Shown: piece by piece, positions 30,562-40,567 of the stretch | Layout of the letters: each line of letters begins with the position of its first letter | Numbering within the stretch: position 1 is the first letter of the stretch | Assembly (NCBI GenBank): GCA_017527155.1 | Contig: JAFXQI010000005.1 | Location: 1 to 50,906 of the forward strand | Length of the DNA stretch: 50,906 nt | Reading direction: 5' to 3' | DNA from: Kiritimatiellia bacterium | GTDB taxonomy: Bacteria > Verrucomicrobiota > Kiritimatiellia > CAIQIC01 > Lenti-01 | The notes under the pieces: generated by a model | Databases searched by the model: none | What the model was told of the DNA's origin: nothing | Seen by the model: only the letters and a program-made list of their open reading frames with translations | Position numbers and translations under genes: made by a program

Positions 30562-30898
30562 GGCCTTGCATCTCCTCCGGGAGTTTGGCCCGCGCCTCTT
30601 CGTCGGCCGGCCAATCGTTCACCGCGAACCCGGCATGGGCGACCGCGACTTCCACGTTGCGCCGCCCGAGCCGTACGTTGTCGAATTTCACCACCGCACG
30701 GCGGTGTTCCACATCCACGTCCATCCCTTTCACCGCGTCCCCGAGTGTCTTGAGGCCCGCCTCCACCCGTGCTGCGGCCGCCGGCGACGTCATCGCCGGG
30801 ATGTCCAATTCCATCTCCGAAACCGTGTTCCGGAAACACCCCGCCGCCGCTCCTGCCACCAGCAGCAGCGCGACGGTCCATGCGCCCGTGTTCTTCAT
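30554..30898 (-). CDS. Small lipoprotein with a degenerate heavy-metal-associated (HMA) domain
   Basis: A 114-residue precursor with a lipoprotein signal (LLLVAGAAAGC, Cys21). The mature part has a ferredoxin-like pattern of HMA type: MELDIPAMTSPAAAARVEAGLKTLGDAVKGMDVDVEHRRAVVKFDNVRL, then VEVAVAHAGFAV. In metal-binding HMA domains the first loop carries CxxC (MTCxxC); here the equivalent is MTSPAAA, so metal binding by the usual site is not possible. It may be a protein-interaction module instead. It overlaps pepA by eight bases and so is probably its operon leader. Confidence 0.7.
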   Translation of the reverse strand: MKNTGAWTVALLLVAGAAAGCFRNTVSEMELDIPAMTSPAAAARVEAGLKTLGDAVKGMDVDVEHRRAVVKFDNVRLGRRNVEVAVAHAGFAVNDWPADEEARAKLPEEMQGHE

Positions 30899-30965
30899 CG
30901 TTCCATGCTCCTTGCAAACATCATGCGCGCACTATCCCACCCCGCTCCTCCCCTGTCAACCGCCC

Positions 30966-33900
30966 CTACCACACGCGGATGCGGTAGAAAAGCGGCAGGG
31001 CGTCGTCTGGGGCGTCCACTTCGGCTGGGACGGCGTTGGTCTGCCAGCCGATGCGGCGCCAGCTGTCGGGGTCGAGCAGGTTGGTGGTCGATTCGATGTT
31101 GTAGCCCTTGGCGCCCGTCGCGGGGTCCCAGTCCAGCGCAACCGTGCCGCCGGCGACGGTGGCGCGCAGGCCGCGGGTCCAGGTGTCCAGTTCCAGGTCG
31201 GGGTTGTAGGGCGGGTTGTCGGGATCGATTTCGCCGGAGCCGCCGCCGGAGGTCGTCACGGCCTTGACGGCGGACCAATCGCTCCAGCCGGCCTGGCCCC
31301 AGGCCCTCACGCGCACATAATAGGGGGTGCCGGACACACAGCCCGTGACCGTCTTGGCCGTGCCAAACACCCCGTTTTCGTTGACCAGCAGCGTGCCCGT
31401 CAGCGAAATGCCGGAAATGAAGCGCTGGGCCGTGCCCGACGGACGCGTGTCCACCCAGCGCAGGTACACGTTCCTCTTCCCGCGGAGGTTGGCCGTCATC
31501 GCCACGGCCGTGGCGAGTTTTTGCGTGACGGTGACACTGCGGATGGGGATCGGCGTGGAGAAATCGGTGGTGGGACTGGCCTGCAGTTCGTAGCTCCATT
31601 CGTTGGTGCTCGTGGTGGCGTGGTGCCACGTCAGCGTGGCGGGGTTCGCCACCATCGGCGTCCGCAGGAACTTGTTGGCCCCCTTGAACACGACGGCCCC
31701 GCCGCCGTCAAGCGCATAGGACGTGCCGTTGGTCAGGACTGCCGTCGTCTCCCAGCCCACCGGCAAGTCGCCGGAGAAATCGCCGGTGAGGATGGGCTCG
31801 TCGTCGAAGGTGGGGCTGTCTGAAACCTGCACGTGGTACATCTCCGCCCCGCTCGGCACGCTCCAGGCGATGGTAAATCCGTTCTCGGTCACTCCCGTCG
31901 CGTCGCCCAGCACCGGCGCGGCGGGCGCGCTCGGCAGGTCGGCGGTGGTCACGGTCGCAGGCGCCGACCAGGCGCTGTCGCCCGTCGACGTCGTCGCCTT
32001 GACGCGCACGTAGTACACCGTGCTTGCATCCAGCCCCCCGAATGTCGCGGTCGTCGCGGTTGTCCCGGTCTCCGCGGCAAGCCCATCCAGCACCGTGATG
32101 TCGGAGAGGTAGCGTTGCGCCGTGCCGCTCGCCCGGGTGTCGCGCCAGCGGACGTAGACGTCCCGCTGGCCCGTCAAGTCCGCCACTTCGGCAACCGGGG
32201 CGGTCACGGCGTCATTCACTTCCACCGCCTCGGACCATGTCACTTCCGCGAAATTCTCGGTGGCGCTGCATTCCACGACATACGACCACGCCGTGCCCGC
32301 CGCGCTGCCGGTGTTCTTCGCGTGGCTCCACCCCACCACGCCCGGACGCGCCAGCTTCGGCGTACGCAGCCAGTGCCCGCTGCCCGCGAAGACGGCCACG
32401 CCCGTCCCGTCGCCGGAGAAGTTGGTCTTGGCCGTCGAGAAGGTCACTTTGTTGGTCCCCCACCCCGCCGGGAGCGCGCCATCCGCAAAGCTCGCCTGCA
32501 CGGCCACGCCGTCGTCGAACGTCGCGCTCTCCGCGACCTGGACGGTGTAGCGCACCGCGCCCGAAACGCCGCTCCACGCGATGCTGAACGCGCCCGTCGT
32601 CACGCCCGTCGCGGCGGAAAGCACGGGTACGCCCACGGCTTCCGCCTCGCACGCCACTTCCAGCGACCGCGCTTCGCCGGCGGCGAGCGTCACGGTCTGC
32701 GCCGCGGGCGGAATGTATCCGTCCGGCGCGCCGAACGCGACGCGGTAGGTGCCCGCCGCCAGCTCCGCCGTCGCCCCGTTCGCGTACATCACGCCGCCGA
32801 CCGTCCACGTCCCGCCCGCCGGAACCAGCGTCACGGTGAGGGTCGCGGGCGCTTCGGCCATCGTGACCGTCTTCACCCCCGACCACCCGCCATCGCCCGA
32901 CGCCGTCTCGGCCTTCGCGCGCACGTAATACGTTTTGCCCGGCTCCAGCCCCGCGAACGATGCGCGGGTCGCCGTGACCGTCTTCTCCGCCGCCAGCGCC
33001 TCGCGCACCGACACGGCGGAGATGTAGCGCTGGGCGCTCCCGGCCGCGCGCGTGTCGCGCCACCGGACGTACACGTTGTCCAAGCCCGAAACATCCATGC
33101 TCTGCTTGGCGGGAGCCACGCCCGCCGCGGTGTCGGTGACGGAGAACGTCTCGGTCCACTCCAAGTCGGCGAAATTCGTGCTCGTGCTGATTTCCACCTC
33201 GTAGTGCCAGGCGTTGGTGTTGCTGGTCGTCGCGTGCCACCACGTCACCTTCCCGGGGCGCGCCAGTTGGGGCGTCGCCAGCCAGTGTCCCTTCCCCGCG
33301 AATACGGCCACGCCCGTTCCGTCTCCGGAATACGCGGTCTTGTTGGCCGCGAAGGTCACCTTGTTCGTGGTCCACCCCTCCGGCAATCCGCCGGCAAAAT
33401 GTTCCGCCAGGATTTCCCTGTCGAAGTCCGCGCTCTCCGCGACCTGCACGACGTAGCGGCTCGCGCCCGCGACCCCGCTCCACGCGATGTCGAACGCGCC
33501 CGTCGTCACGCCCGTCGCCGCCGACAGCACGGGGACGCCGACCAACGGAATCTCCTCGTAGCTCACGCTCCGCGACACCTCTTCGCCCGCCGCCACCGTC
33601 ACGCTCTGCGCGGCCGGCGCGACGTAGCCCTCCACCTCGCCGAACGTCACCTCGTACGTCCCCGCCGCGACCTCGGCCACCGCGCCGCTCGCGTAGTTCG
33701 TCCCGGCGAGGGTCCACGTCGCCGTCGCCGGAACCAGCGTGTACGTCACGCGCCCCGGCGCGACCTTGTAGGTCAGCGTGATGGTCTTGCTGCTCGCGCC
33801 GACGTTGAGCGTCACGTTCGTCGCGGCGGGCGTGGTCCATCCGGCCACGTCGCTGCACGTCACGGTATAGGTGCCCGGGTCGAGCGGGACCTTTTCGGCG

Positions 33901-36900
33901 TTCGTGTAACTCCCCGTGACGCCCACCACGCTCCACCTCGCGCTCGCCTGGATGTCCGCGGGATTCAGCTTCACCGTCAGCGGCACCTGCTTGACCTCGT
34001 ACTCGGCCGTCCCGCGGTACATCCCGTTCGGCGCCACCTCGATGGTCTGCGAGGCGGGCGCGGTGTAGCCCTTCACCGCCCCGAACGTCACCGTGTACTC
34101 CCCGGCGGGGACGCTGGCGACCTCGTCGCTTTCGTTCGTGGTCCCGGCGATCTTCCACGTCCCCTCGGGCGGCGTCAGCGTGTAGGTGACGTCGCCGGGC
34201 AGGCCGTCGTACTTGACGCTGACGGTCTTGCCGCTCGAGCCGACGTTCAGCGTCACGTTCGTCGCGGCGGGCGTTTCGTAGCCCGCGACCGCGTTGAACG
34301 TCACCGCGTGCTCGCCGGGGTCGAGGCGCACGGCCGTCCCGCTGGCGTAGGTGCCGCCTTCGACGTTCCAGGTCGCGTTGCTCGGCGTGAGCTTGACGGT
34401 GAGCGGCACCTGCTTGACGGCGTAGCTGGCGGTCCCCTCCACCGTCTGCCCGGCCGTCACGGTCACGGCCTGGTTGCTGGGCACCGTGTACCCCGTGAGC
34501 GCGCCGAACGACACCGTGTAGTTCCCCGCGGGCACCTCGGCGACCGCCCCGCTCGCGTAGGTCTCTCCGTTGATCTTCCACGACCCCGTGTCGGGCGTCA
34601 GCGTGTAGGACACGTTCCCCGGCGCCCCCACGTAGGCGACCGTGCGCGAGATGCTCTTCGACGACTCGATCGTCACCTCCAGCGCCGCCGGCGCCGTGTA
34701 CCCCGCGACCGCCTCGAACGTCACCGCGTGCGTCCCCGGTCGCAGCGCCGCCTTCTCGCCGTTCGCGTAGCTCCCGCCGTCGGCGAACCACCGCGCCGCC
34801 GCGACCGCCGCGACGTTCGTCGGGTTCATCTTCACCGTGAGGTGGCCCGGCTTTTCCGTGTACTCCGCGGTCCGCTCCACCGTCTCCTCGGCATCCACGA
34901 CCACTGTCTGCCCCGCCGGCGCGGCGTACCCCGCGACCGCCCCGAACGTCACCGCGTAGGTCCCCGACGGCACCTCCGCCGTCGCCCCGCTCGCGTAATT
35001 CGTCCCGTTGATCTTCCACGTCGCGCTCCCCGCGACCTCGGCGGGCGACAGCACGTACCGCACGCTCCCCGCCAGCCCCGGATACCGCACCGTCATCGTC
35101 TTGCTCCCGCCCGCCGAGAGCGTCACGTTCGTCGCCGCCGGCGTCGCGTACCCCGTCTGCGGATTGAACGCCACCGTGTACGTCCCCGGCGTCAGCGTCG
35201 CCGTCGCCCCGCTCGCGAAGTTCGTCCCCGCCACCTTCCACGTCCCGCCCGGCGGATCGAGCGTCACCTTGAGCGTCCCCGGCTTGACCTCGTACGTCGC
35301 GCTCGCCGTCGCGGCCCCGCCCGGCGGCACCTCCACGCTCTGGCCGGCGGGCGTGACATATCCGTCCACCGCACCGAACGTCACCGAATACGTCCCCGCC
35401 TTGAGCGTCGCGCTCGCCCCGCTCGCGTGGTTCGTCCCGGACGCCTTCCATACCGCGCTGCCGCGCACGTCCGCGGGATCCAGCGTCACCGTCAGCGTCC
35501 CCGGCTGCGCCGCGTACGTCGCCTTGATCGACTTGGACGCGCCGGCCGCCACCGTCACGTTGCTGCTGGCGGGCGCCGTGTAGCCGGCCACCGCGTTGAA
35601 CCCCACCGCGTAATTCCCCGCGACGACCTCCGCCGTCTCCCCGCTCGCGTACGTCCGCCCGCCGACCGTCCACGTCGCCGTGTCCGGCACCAGCGTCGCC
35701 GTGATGGTCCCCGTGCTGGCGGCCCCCGCGTCGTCGTTGCCCTTGACCGTAACCGCGTGCAGCACCACCGTGCTCTTCGAGACGTCGCCCACGCTCGTGT
35801 CGATCACCCGCAACCGCACCCCCGCGCTCCCGCCGCAGACCGACCCGCTCTTGCTGCGCCCCAGCACGCTCGTATAGCTGTTGCACGTCCACGTCACCCA
35901 GTCGACCCACCCCTGCCCGAGATGGTATTGCAGCGTCAGCTTGCGGTCCTCGAGCCCCGTGTTCCAGCCCGCGCGCAGCTTCACCGACACGTTCGACACC
36001 GTCCCCGCGAACGCCGGCAGCTCCACCCAGTTCCCCGTCTGCTCGATGACGACGTACCCCGTCTCGTTGTTCGTCGCGTACGTCGGGAAAATCTTCACCC
36101 CCTCCATCTTCCACGTCTCGCCCGCCACGTTCGTCGTCAGCGACGCCACCACCGACGCCCGCTCCTTCCACCCCTCCGCCACCGTGAAATCGTACCCCTG
36201 CGTCCAGGTCCCGTTCCCCGTGTAGCTCTTCGAGATGCTCTTGCTCCCTCCGCGCGCGAGTACCACCTCGACCGGCTCCGGCGCATCGTATCCGTCCAGC
36301 GCGTTGAACGTCACCGTGTACGTCCCCGCCGCCAGGCTCACCGTCTCCCCGCTCGCGTGGTTCGCGCTGCTTCCCGACACCTTCCACGTCGCCGACGCGG
36401 GCGACAGCGTCACCGTCAGGCTAGCCGGCTTCTCCGTGTAGGCGCCCGTGATTTCCTTCCCCTGGCTCGCCGCGATGGTGACCGACTGGTCGGCCGGCGC
36501 GTTGAACCCCGACAGCGCGTTGAACGTCACCGTGTACGACCCCGGCGCCAGGCTCACCGTCTCCCCGCTCGCGTGCGTCGCGCTCTGCCCCGACAGCTTC
36601 CACTTCGCGCCCGCCGCCGCCTCGTCCGGCGTCAGCACCACCGTCAGCGCCCCCGGCTGCTCCGTGTAGGCGGCCGTGATGCTGTTCGTCTTGTTCGCCG
36701 TCACCGACACGCTCCGGTCCGGTGGCGCGATGTAGCCGCTCTTCGCGTTGAAACCCACCGTGTATGTCCCCACCGGCAGCTTCACCGCCGTCCCGCTGTT
36801 GTGGTTCGTCCCCGCCACCCGCCACTGCGCCGAAGACGGCGTCAGCGTCGCCTGGATCCACCCCGTCTGCGGCGCCGCCACCTCCTTCGTCCCGCGCAGC

Positions 36901-39419
36901 ACCACCTGGTGCAGCACCACCGTCGTCTTGTTCGTGTCCCCCGTCCCGGCGTCGAAGAACCGCAACTTCGTCCCGCCCGTCGCCCCGATGCTGCACGACT
37001 TCGTCCGCGTCACGCTCGCCGAATAATTGTCCGCCGCCCACGTCGCACTGGTGGACCACGACGTCCCTCCGTCCGTGCTGTACTGCACCTCCAGCTTCCG
37101 CCCGTCCAGATTGCTGTTCGCGCCCGCGCGCACCACCCCGACGATCTGCGTGATCGTCCCCGAAATGGCGGGCGTCACCAGATAGTCCCCCGTCCCGTCC
37201 AGCGTCGCGTACCCGATGTTGTTCTGGCTGTTGATCGTCGGATTCACCTTCAGCCCGCGCGCGCTCCAGGCCTCCCCCGCCACGTTCGTCGTCCCGGCGA
37301 AACACCCGTCCGTCTTCGCGCTCCACCCGTCGCTCGACGCGAACTCGATCGTCCGCGTCCAGTTCGACGCCTCCGTGTACGTCGCCGACACCGACTTGCT
37401 GCCTCCCGCCACGATCGTCACCGACTGCGCCGCCGGCGCATCGTACCCCGCCAGCGCGTTGAAACTCACCGTGTACGTCCCCGCCGCCAGCGTCACCGAA
37501 TCCCCGCTCGTGTACGACGTCCCGTTCAGGCTCCACTTCGCCGAAGACGGCACCAGCGTCACCTTCAGCGTCCCCGTCGTCGAATCCCGGCCCTTCACCG
37601 CCATCTGGTACACCAGCACCGTCCCCGTGTCCGTCGACGTCGATTCATCCAGCAGCTTGAACTTCACCCCGCTCCCCCCTCCGTCCACGTTCGGGAGCGA
37701 CACATTCTGCATGACCAGATTGGTGTACGCCGTCGCCGACACCGTCCCCGCCTTCGTCCAGCTGCTTCCCCCGTTCACGCTGTAGTACACCCCCACCTTG
37801 CGCCCCGCCAGATTGCTGTTCGCCGCCGCCCGCACCGTCAGCACCGCCTGCGTCGCCACCATCCCCTTCACCGCGGGCGTCACCGCGTACGACCCCGGCA
37901 CGTCCAGCCACAGATCCCCCGTCGCCGTCCCGTACGTCGCCGACGGATACACCCGCGCCTCGTTCAGCGCCCACGCCTCCCCCGCCACGTTCGTCGTCCC
38001 GGAACAATTGGACGTCTGCGACGCCCACCCCTCCGCCCCCGAGAAATTCCACACCACCATCGCGCTCCCGTCCTCCACCGTCCCGCCGCCCGACGACCCG
38101 CCGCCGCCCCCGCCCGCCCCCGGCCCGAACTTCTCGTACAGCAGATTCCAGAACTTCGCCGTCCCCGGCTCGTGGCTCAGCGCCCATATCCCCACGCCCC
38201 CGAGCCCCTTCGAATTGACGTAGTCGTACTTCAGCCCCAGACTCTCCACGTCGTCGTAAAAACACTGCCAAGCCCCCCCCGCGCTGTCCGTGTACGTGAA
38301 ATACGGCACGCTCCCGTCGCTGTTCCACTTCCGCCCGTACGTCGACGCCGAACTCGCGCACGTCGACAGCACCGGACTGCTCGAATAGGCACTCCCCAGG
38401 CTGCTCGCCCCCAGCGCCGTGCTCGCCGCCTTCCACTTCCGCCCGTAGTACGGCACCGCCAGGTACAAGTGCGACGCATTCGTCATCTTCCCGAGATAAT
38501 ACCGCACCGAATAATCGTCGCACAACTGCGCCCCCCACCGAGTGCTCGGCATCAGCGGTGCCACCGGCCCCGGCTTGCTCGCCCCGCTGTAGTAGTAGTC
38601 GTAGCCCATGATGATGCACATGATGCCCAGCTTCTCGAACGACCCCACGTCGAAGTCCGCGTACCAGTCCACGCTCGGCAGCGCGATGCTCACTTCCAGA
38701 TTGTGCGCCTTCGCCGCATTCGCCAACTTCGTCATGAACGCCGTCAGCGCCTTCGTCGCCCCCGTCCAGCTCCCCACGCTCTCGAAGTCGATGCATATCC
38801 CGTCGCCCCCCGCGCCCGTCACCGCGCTCATCAGACCGTTCACCAGCGTCGTGCAGCTCGTCTCGTTCTGCAGCAGCGCCTTGTTCCCGCTGGACCCGAA
38901 CAACGTCGCCGTCAGATGGATCTTCACGCCGTGGTTGTGCGCCTTCTGCACGATGGACGATCCCCACGAATGCTTCGTGCTGCACCCCCCGTCCGCCGAA
39001 TTCACCTCGTACGAGAAATACGCCACATGCGTCAGCCGGTCCCACTGGAACTGGTCCATCTGGGCCGACGTCGCCCAATACGGCAGCCACCCATACACGA
39101 CCTTCCCCACCGTCGCCCCCGATTTCGGCAGCGCCTTCGCCTTGACCTTCCGCCCCTTCGCGTCCCGCAGATCCACATCCCCCTCCCACCCGTCCCCGAC
39201 GCCCCGGTGTTCCAGCCACGACAACCAGTTCCCGCCCCCGTACGTCGGCGCCGACACCTCCGCCCACTCCTCCTCCGACACCACTCCCACGACATCCCCC
39301 TGCTCCTCCCACGGATCCTGCCCGCGGTCCGCCCGCACCCCGCCCGCCGCCGCGCCCCACACCGCCGCCGCCAGGGCCAACCCCAGCCAACCGAATCCGC
39401 AATCCCGTTTCATCTGCAT
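30966..39419 (-). CDS. Giant secreted GH18 protein with PEGA-like repeats and Fn3/anchor modules
   Basis: A 2817-residue secreted glycoside hydrolase, probably acting on chitin-like or peptidoglycan-type beta-1,4-GlcNAc polymers. The ATG at 39419 has GAGAGG eight bases upstream. A signal peptide covers about residues 1-27. The GH18 domain (about 95-440) is YaaH/chitinase-like, with GWLPYW, DGICIDFES (Asp and Glu of the DxxDxDxE motif, near 205-212), MGYDYYYSG and GGVGIWALSHE. After a Gly-rich linker come three beta-sandwich modules alternating with PEGA-like repeats (GTYTVTFNAxxGYxAPAxQSVTVxxG...). I count 15 repeats of about 70 residues. The C-terminal third has three Fn3-type modules with inserted anchor-like domains. 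The tail is YNIESTTNLLDP...WRRIG...LFYRIRVW. No membrane anchor is seen. Confidence 0.88.
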   Translation of the reverse strand: MQMKRDCGFGWLGLALAAAVWGAAAGGVRADRGQDPWEEQGDVVGVVSEEEWAEVSAPTYGGGNWLSWLEHRGVGDGWEGDVDLRDAKGRKVKAKALPKSGATVGKVVYGWLPYWATSAQMDQFQWDRLTHVAYFSYEVNSADGGCSTKHSWGSSIVQKAHNHGVKIHLTATLFGSSGNKALLQNETSCTTLVNGLMSAVTGAGGDGICIDFESVGSWTGATKALTAFMTKLANAAKAHNLEVSIALPSVDWYADFDVGSFEKLGIMCIIMGYDYYYSGASKPGPVAPLMPSTRWGAQLCDDYSVRYYLGKMTNASHLYLAVPYYGRKWKAASTALGASSLGSAYSSSPVLSTCASSASTYGRKWNSDGSVPYFTYTDSAGGAWQCFYDDVESLGLKYDYVNSKGLGGVGIWALSHEPGTAKFWNLLYEKFGPGAGGGGGGSSGGGTVEDGSAMVVWNFSGAEGWASQTSNCSGTTNVAGEAWALNEARVYPSATYGTATGDLWLDVPGSYAVTPAVKGMVATQAVLTVRAAANSNLAGRKVGVYYSVNGGSSWTKAGTVSATAYTNLVMQNVSLPNVDGGGSGVKFKLLDESTSTDTGTVLVYQMAVKGRDSTTGTLKVTLVPSSAKWSLNGTSYTSGDSVTLAAGTYTVSFNALAGYDAPAAQSVTIVAGGSKSVSATYTEASNWTRTIEFASSDGWSAKTDGCFAGTTNVAGEAWSARGLKVNPTINSQNNIGYATLDGTGDYLVTPAISGTITQIVGVVRAGANSNLDGRKLEVQYSTDGGTSWSTSATWAADNYSASVTRTKSCSIGATGGTKLRFFDAGTGDTNKTTVVLHQVVLRGTKEVAAPQTGWIQATLTPSSAQWRVAGTNHNSGTAVKLPVGTYTVGFNAKSGYIAPPDRSVSVTANKTNSITAAYTEQPGALTVVLTPDEAAAGAKWKLSGQSATHASGETVSLAPGSYTVTFNALSGFNAPADQSVTIAASQGKEITGAYTEKPASLTVTLSPASATWKVSGSSANHASGETVSLAAGTYTVTFNALDGYDAPEPVEVVLARGGSKSISKSYTGNGTWTQGYDFTVAEGWKERASVVASLTTNVAGETWKMEGVKIFPTYATNNETGYVVIEQTGNWVELPAFAGTVSNVSVKLRAGWNTGLEDRKLTLQYHLGQGWVDWVTWTCNSYTSVLGRSKSGSVCGGSAGVRLRVIDTSVGDVSKSTVVLHAVTVKGNDDAGAASTGTITATLVPDTATWTVGGRTYASGETAEVVAGNYAVGFNAVAGYTAPASSNVTVAAGASKSIKATYAAQPGTLTVTLDPADVRGSAVWKASGTNHASGASATLKAGTYSVTFGAVDGYVTPAGQSVEVPPGGAATASATYEVKPGTLKVTLDPPGGTWKVAGTNFASGATATLTPGTYTVAFNPQTGYATPAATNVTLSAGGSKTMTVRYPGLAGSVRYVLSPAEVAGSATWKINGTNYASGATAEVPSGTYAVTFGAVAGYAAPAGQTVVVDAEETVERTAEYTEKPGHLTVKMNPTNVAAVAAARWFADGGSYANGEKAALRPGTHAVTFEAVAGYTAPAALEVTIESSKSISRTVAYVGAPGNVSYTLTPDTGSWKINGETYASGAVAEVPAGNYTVSFGALTGYTVPSNQAVTVTAGQTVEGTASYAVKQVPLTVKLTPSNATWNVEGGTYASGTAVRLDPGEHAVTFNAVAGYETPAATNVTLNVGSSGKTVSVKYDGLPGDVTYTLTPPEGTWKIAGTTNESDEVASVPAGEYTVTFGAVKGYTAPASQTIEVAPNGMYRGTAEYEVKQVPLTVKLNPADIQASARWSVVGVTGSYTNAEKVPLDPGTYTVTCSDVAGWTTPAATNVTLNVGASSKTITLTYKVAPGRVTYTLVPATATWTLAGTNYASGAVAEVAAGTYEVTFGEVEGYVAPAAQSVTVAAGEEVSRSVSYEEIPLVGVPVLSAATGVTTGAFDIAWSGVAGASRYVVQVAESADFDREILAEHFAGGLPEGWTTNKVTFAANKTAYSGDGTGVAVFAGKGHWLATPQLARPGKVTWWHATTSNTNAWHYEVEISTSTNFADLEWTETFSVTDTAAGVAPAKQSMDVSGLDNVYVRWRDTRAAGSAQRYISAVSVREALAAEKTVTATRASFAGLEPGKTYYVRAKAETASGDGGWSGVKTVTMAEAPATLTVTLVPAGGTWTVGGVMYANGATAELAAGTYRVAFGAPDGYIPPAAQTVTLAAGEARSLEVACEAEAVGVPVLSAATGVTTGAFSIAWSGVSGAVRYTVQVAESATFDDGVAVQASFADGALPAGWGTNKVTFSTAKTNFSGDGTGVAVFAGSGHWLRTPKLARPGVVGWSHAKNTGSAAGTAWSYVVECSATENFAEVTWSEAVEVNDAVTAPVAEVADLTGQRDVYVRWRDTRASGTAQRYLSDITVLDGLAAETGTTATTATFGGLDASTVYYVRVKATTSTGDSAWSAPATVTTADLPSAPAAPVLGDATGVTENGFTIAWSVPSGAEMYHVQVSDSPTFDDEPILTGDFSGDLPVGWETTAVLTNGTSYALDGGGAVVFKGANKFLRTPMVANPATLTWHHATTSTNEWSYELQASPTTDFSTPIPIRSVTVTQKLATAVAMTANLRGKRNVYLRWVDTRPSGTAQRFISGISLTGTLLVNENGVFGTAKTVTGCVSGTPYYVRVRAWGQAGWSDWSAVKAVTTSGGGSGEIDPDNPPYNPDLELDTWTRGLRATVAGGTVALDWDPATGAKGYNIESTTNLLDPDSWRRIGWQTNAVPAEVDAPDDALPLFYRIRVW

Positions 39420-39450
39420 GTCCATTGCCTCTCTTCGAGTCCGTCCCGCG

Positions 39451-39479
39451 ATTTTACACCCCCGCCCCCCCGCATGCAA
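39451..39479 (-). promoter_or_regulatory. Promoter of the giant GH18 gene
   Basis: On the minus strand, TTGCAT (39474-39479), a 17-base spacer of G/C and TAAAAT (39451-39456). This leaves roughly a 25-base leader with an AGAGAGG ribosome site before the start. Confidence 0.6.
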
Positions 39480-39512
39480 GGCCTCTCCCCACTCTTTCTT
39501 TTACGGAAATCC

Positions 39513-39541
39513 TTGCATTTCCCATCCCCATCCCCCATACT
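39513..39541 (+). promoter_or_regulatory. Promoter of the first orphan-family gene
   Basis: TTGCAT (39513-39518), 17 bases and CATACT (39536-39541), nine bases before the ATG. The paralogue at 50533 has the same arrangement, which supports it. Confidence 0.45.
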
Positions 39542-39550
39542 CCCCCCACC

Positions 39551-40486
39551 ATGAACATCCTCTCCTCCACCCTCCGCAAGACCGCCCGCGCCGCCCACGC
39601 CGCCTCCTCCCTCGTCGCCGCCACCGGCGTCCGCCATCCCGCCGCCCAAGTCCTCGGCGCCGGCATCGTCGCGACCGTCTCCGCCGGCGCCTTCGCCGCC
39701 TTCCTCGCCGGCGAAACCGGTGCCGCGATCCTCGGCGAACTCCGCCGCCGCCAGCGCCTCCGCGAGCCGCGCCCCGCCAGCCCTTCCCTCCGCGGCACCC
39801 CGACTCCCGAAGAACTCTCCTCCGACTGCACCGCCGCCCCCCGAACCTTCCACGTGCGCCTGCGCCTCGGCTCGCGTCTGGCCGACCTCGCCCCCACGCT
39901 CGACACCCACGTCCGTTACACCGCACCTTCCTCCGGCTCCCGCCGCATCCGGGGCCGCGGACGCGGCATGAAAGGCTATCTCGCCGACAACCGCATCCCC
40001 GCCAACTACTCGACCCTGATGCTCTACAAACGCCTCGCCGTCCGCCTCCGCCGCCTCCTGCAGCTCGACGAACGCATCCCTCTCGAATGGCTCCTGCCCG
40101 GCGAATTCCCCGACCGCGACCTCCCGTCCGACCTCCGCGTAGCCTTTGCCACCTCCCGCCGCCGTCTCGCCCGGCTCCTGCGCGAACACCCCAATTTCAA
40201 CCGCCTGCGCCGCCACGTGGACGCCCGACTCGGCATCACGCCGCTGCTGACGGCGCGCCGTGCGGCCCGGCTGGCCTCGCGGGCCGCCCCGCCACGGGCC
40301 CGGAACACGCGCAATCCTCGTCCCACGGCCCTCCAGTACGCCGCCGGCACCTGGCTTTCCCTGATGGACACCAACCTCCTCGACGCCACCCGCCACGCCG
40401 TCGCCGATTTCCTCCGCGAGCGCGACCTCTCCCCCAGGCTCGCCCGTCTCCGGGACCAGGCCCTCTGCCACCTCGGCACGCACTGA
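39551..40486 (+). CDS. Orphan-family protein (first of two paralogues), membrane helix plus helical domain
   Basis: The family is not recognised. The 311-residue protein starts MNILSSTLRKTARAAH. One membrane helix (about 33-52, VLGAGIVATVSAGAFAAFLA) is followed by a conserved block GETGAAILGELRRRQRLREP...SPSLRGTPTPEEL and LRLGSRLADLAPTLD. Then comes a basic segment and GMKGYLADNRIPANYSTLMLYKRLAVRLRRLLQLDERIPLEWLLPGE, a compact helical domain that may bind DNA or protein. The C-terminus is helical. A second copy begins at 50533 with about half of its first 124 residues identical or similar by eye. Both genes start right after a promoter with no ribosome site. Confidence 0.65.
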   Translation: MNILSSTLRKTARAAHAASSLVAATGVRHPAAQVLGAGIVATVSAGAFAAFLAGETGAAILGELRRRQRLREPRPASPSLRGTPTPEELSSDCTAAPRTFHVRLRLGSRLADLAPTLDTHVRYTAPSSGSRRIRGRGRGMKGYLADNRIPANYSTLMLYKRLAVRLRRLLQLDERIPLEWLLPGEFPDRDLPSDLRVAFATSRRRLARLLREHPNFNRLRRHVDARLGITPLLTARRAARLASRAAPPRARNTRNPRPTALQYAAGTWLSLMDTNLLDATRHAVADFLRERDLSPRLARLRDQALCHLGTH

Positions 40487-40567
40487 CCGTCCCCACGAGT
40501 CCCGCCCCTGTCCGCTGGACCTGCGCCGTGCAGGCAAATCCGGTTCCCCTGCCCTCCCCGCGCGGAA

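Noticed and set aside
31833-39554. A 2573-codon open frame on the plus strand opposite the giant GH18 gene
   Set aside because: Its product is a monotonous Arg/His/Pro-rich string with no domain. It arises because the antisense of a GC-rich repeat gene lacks stops.
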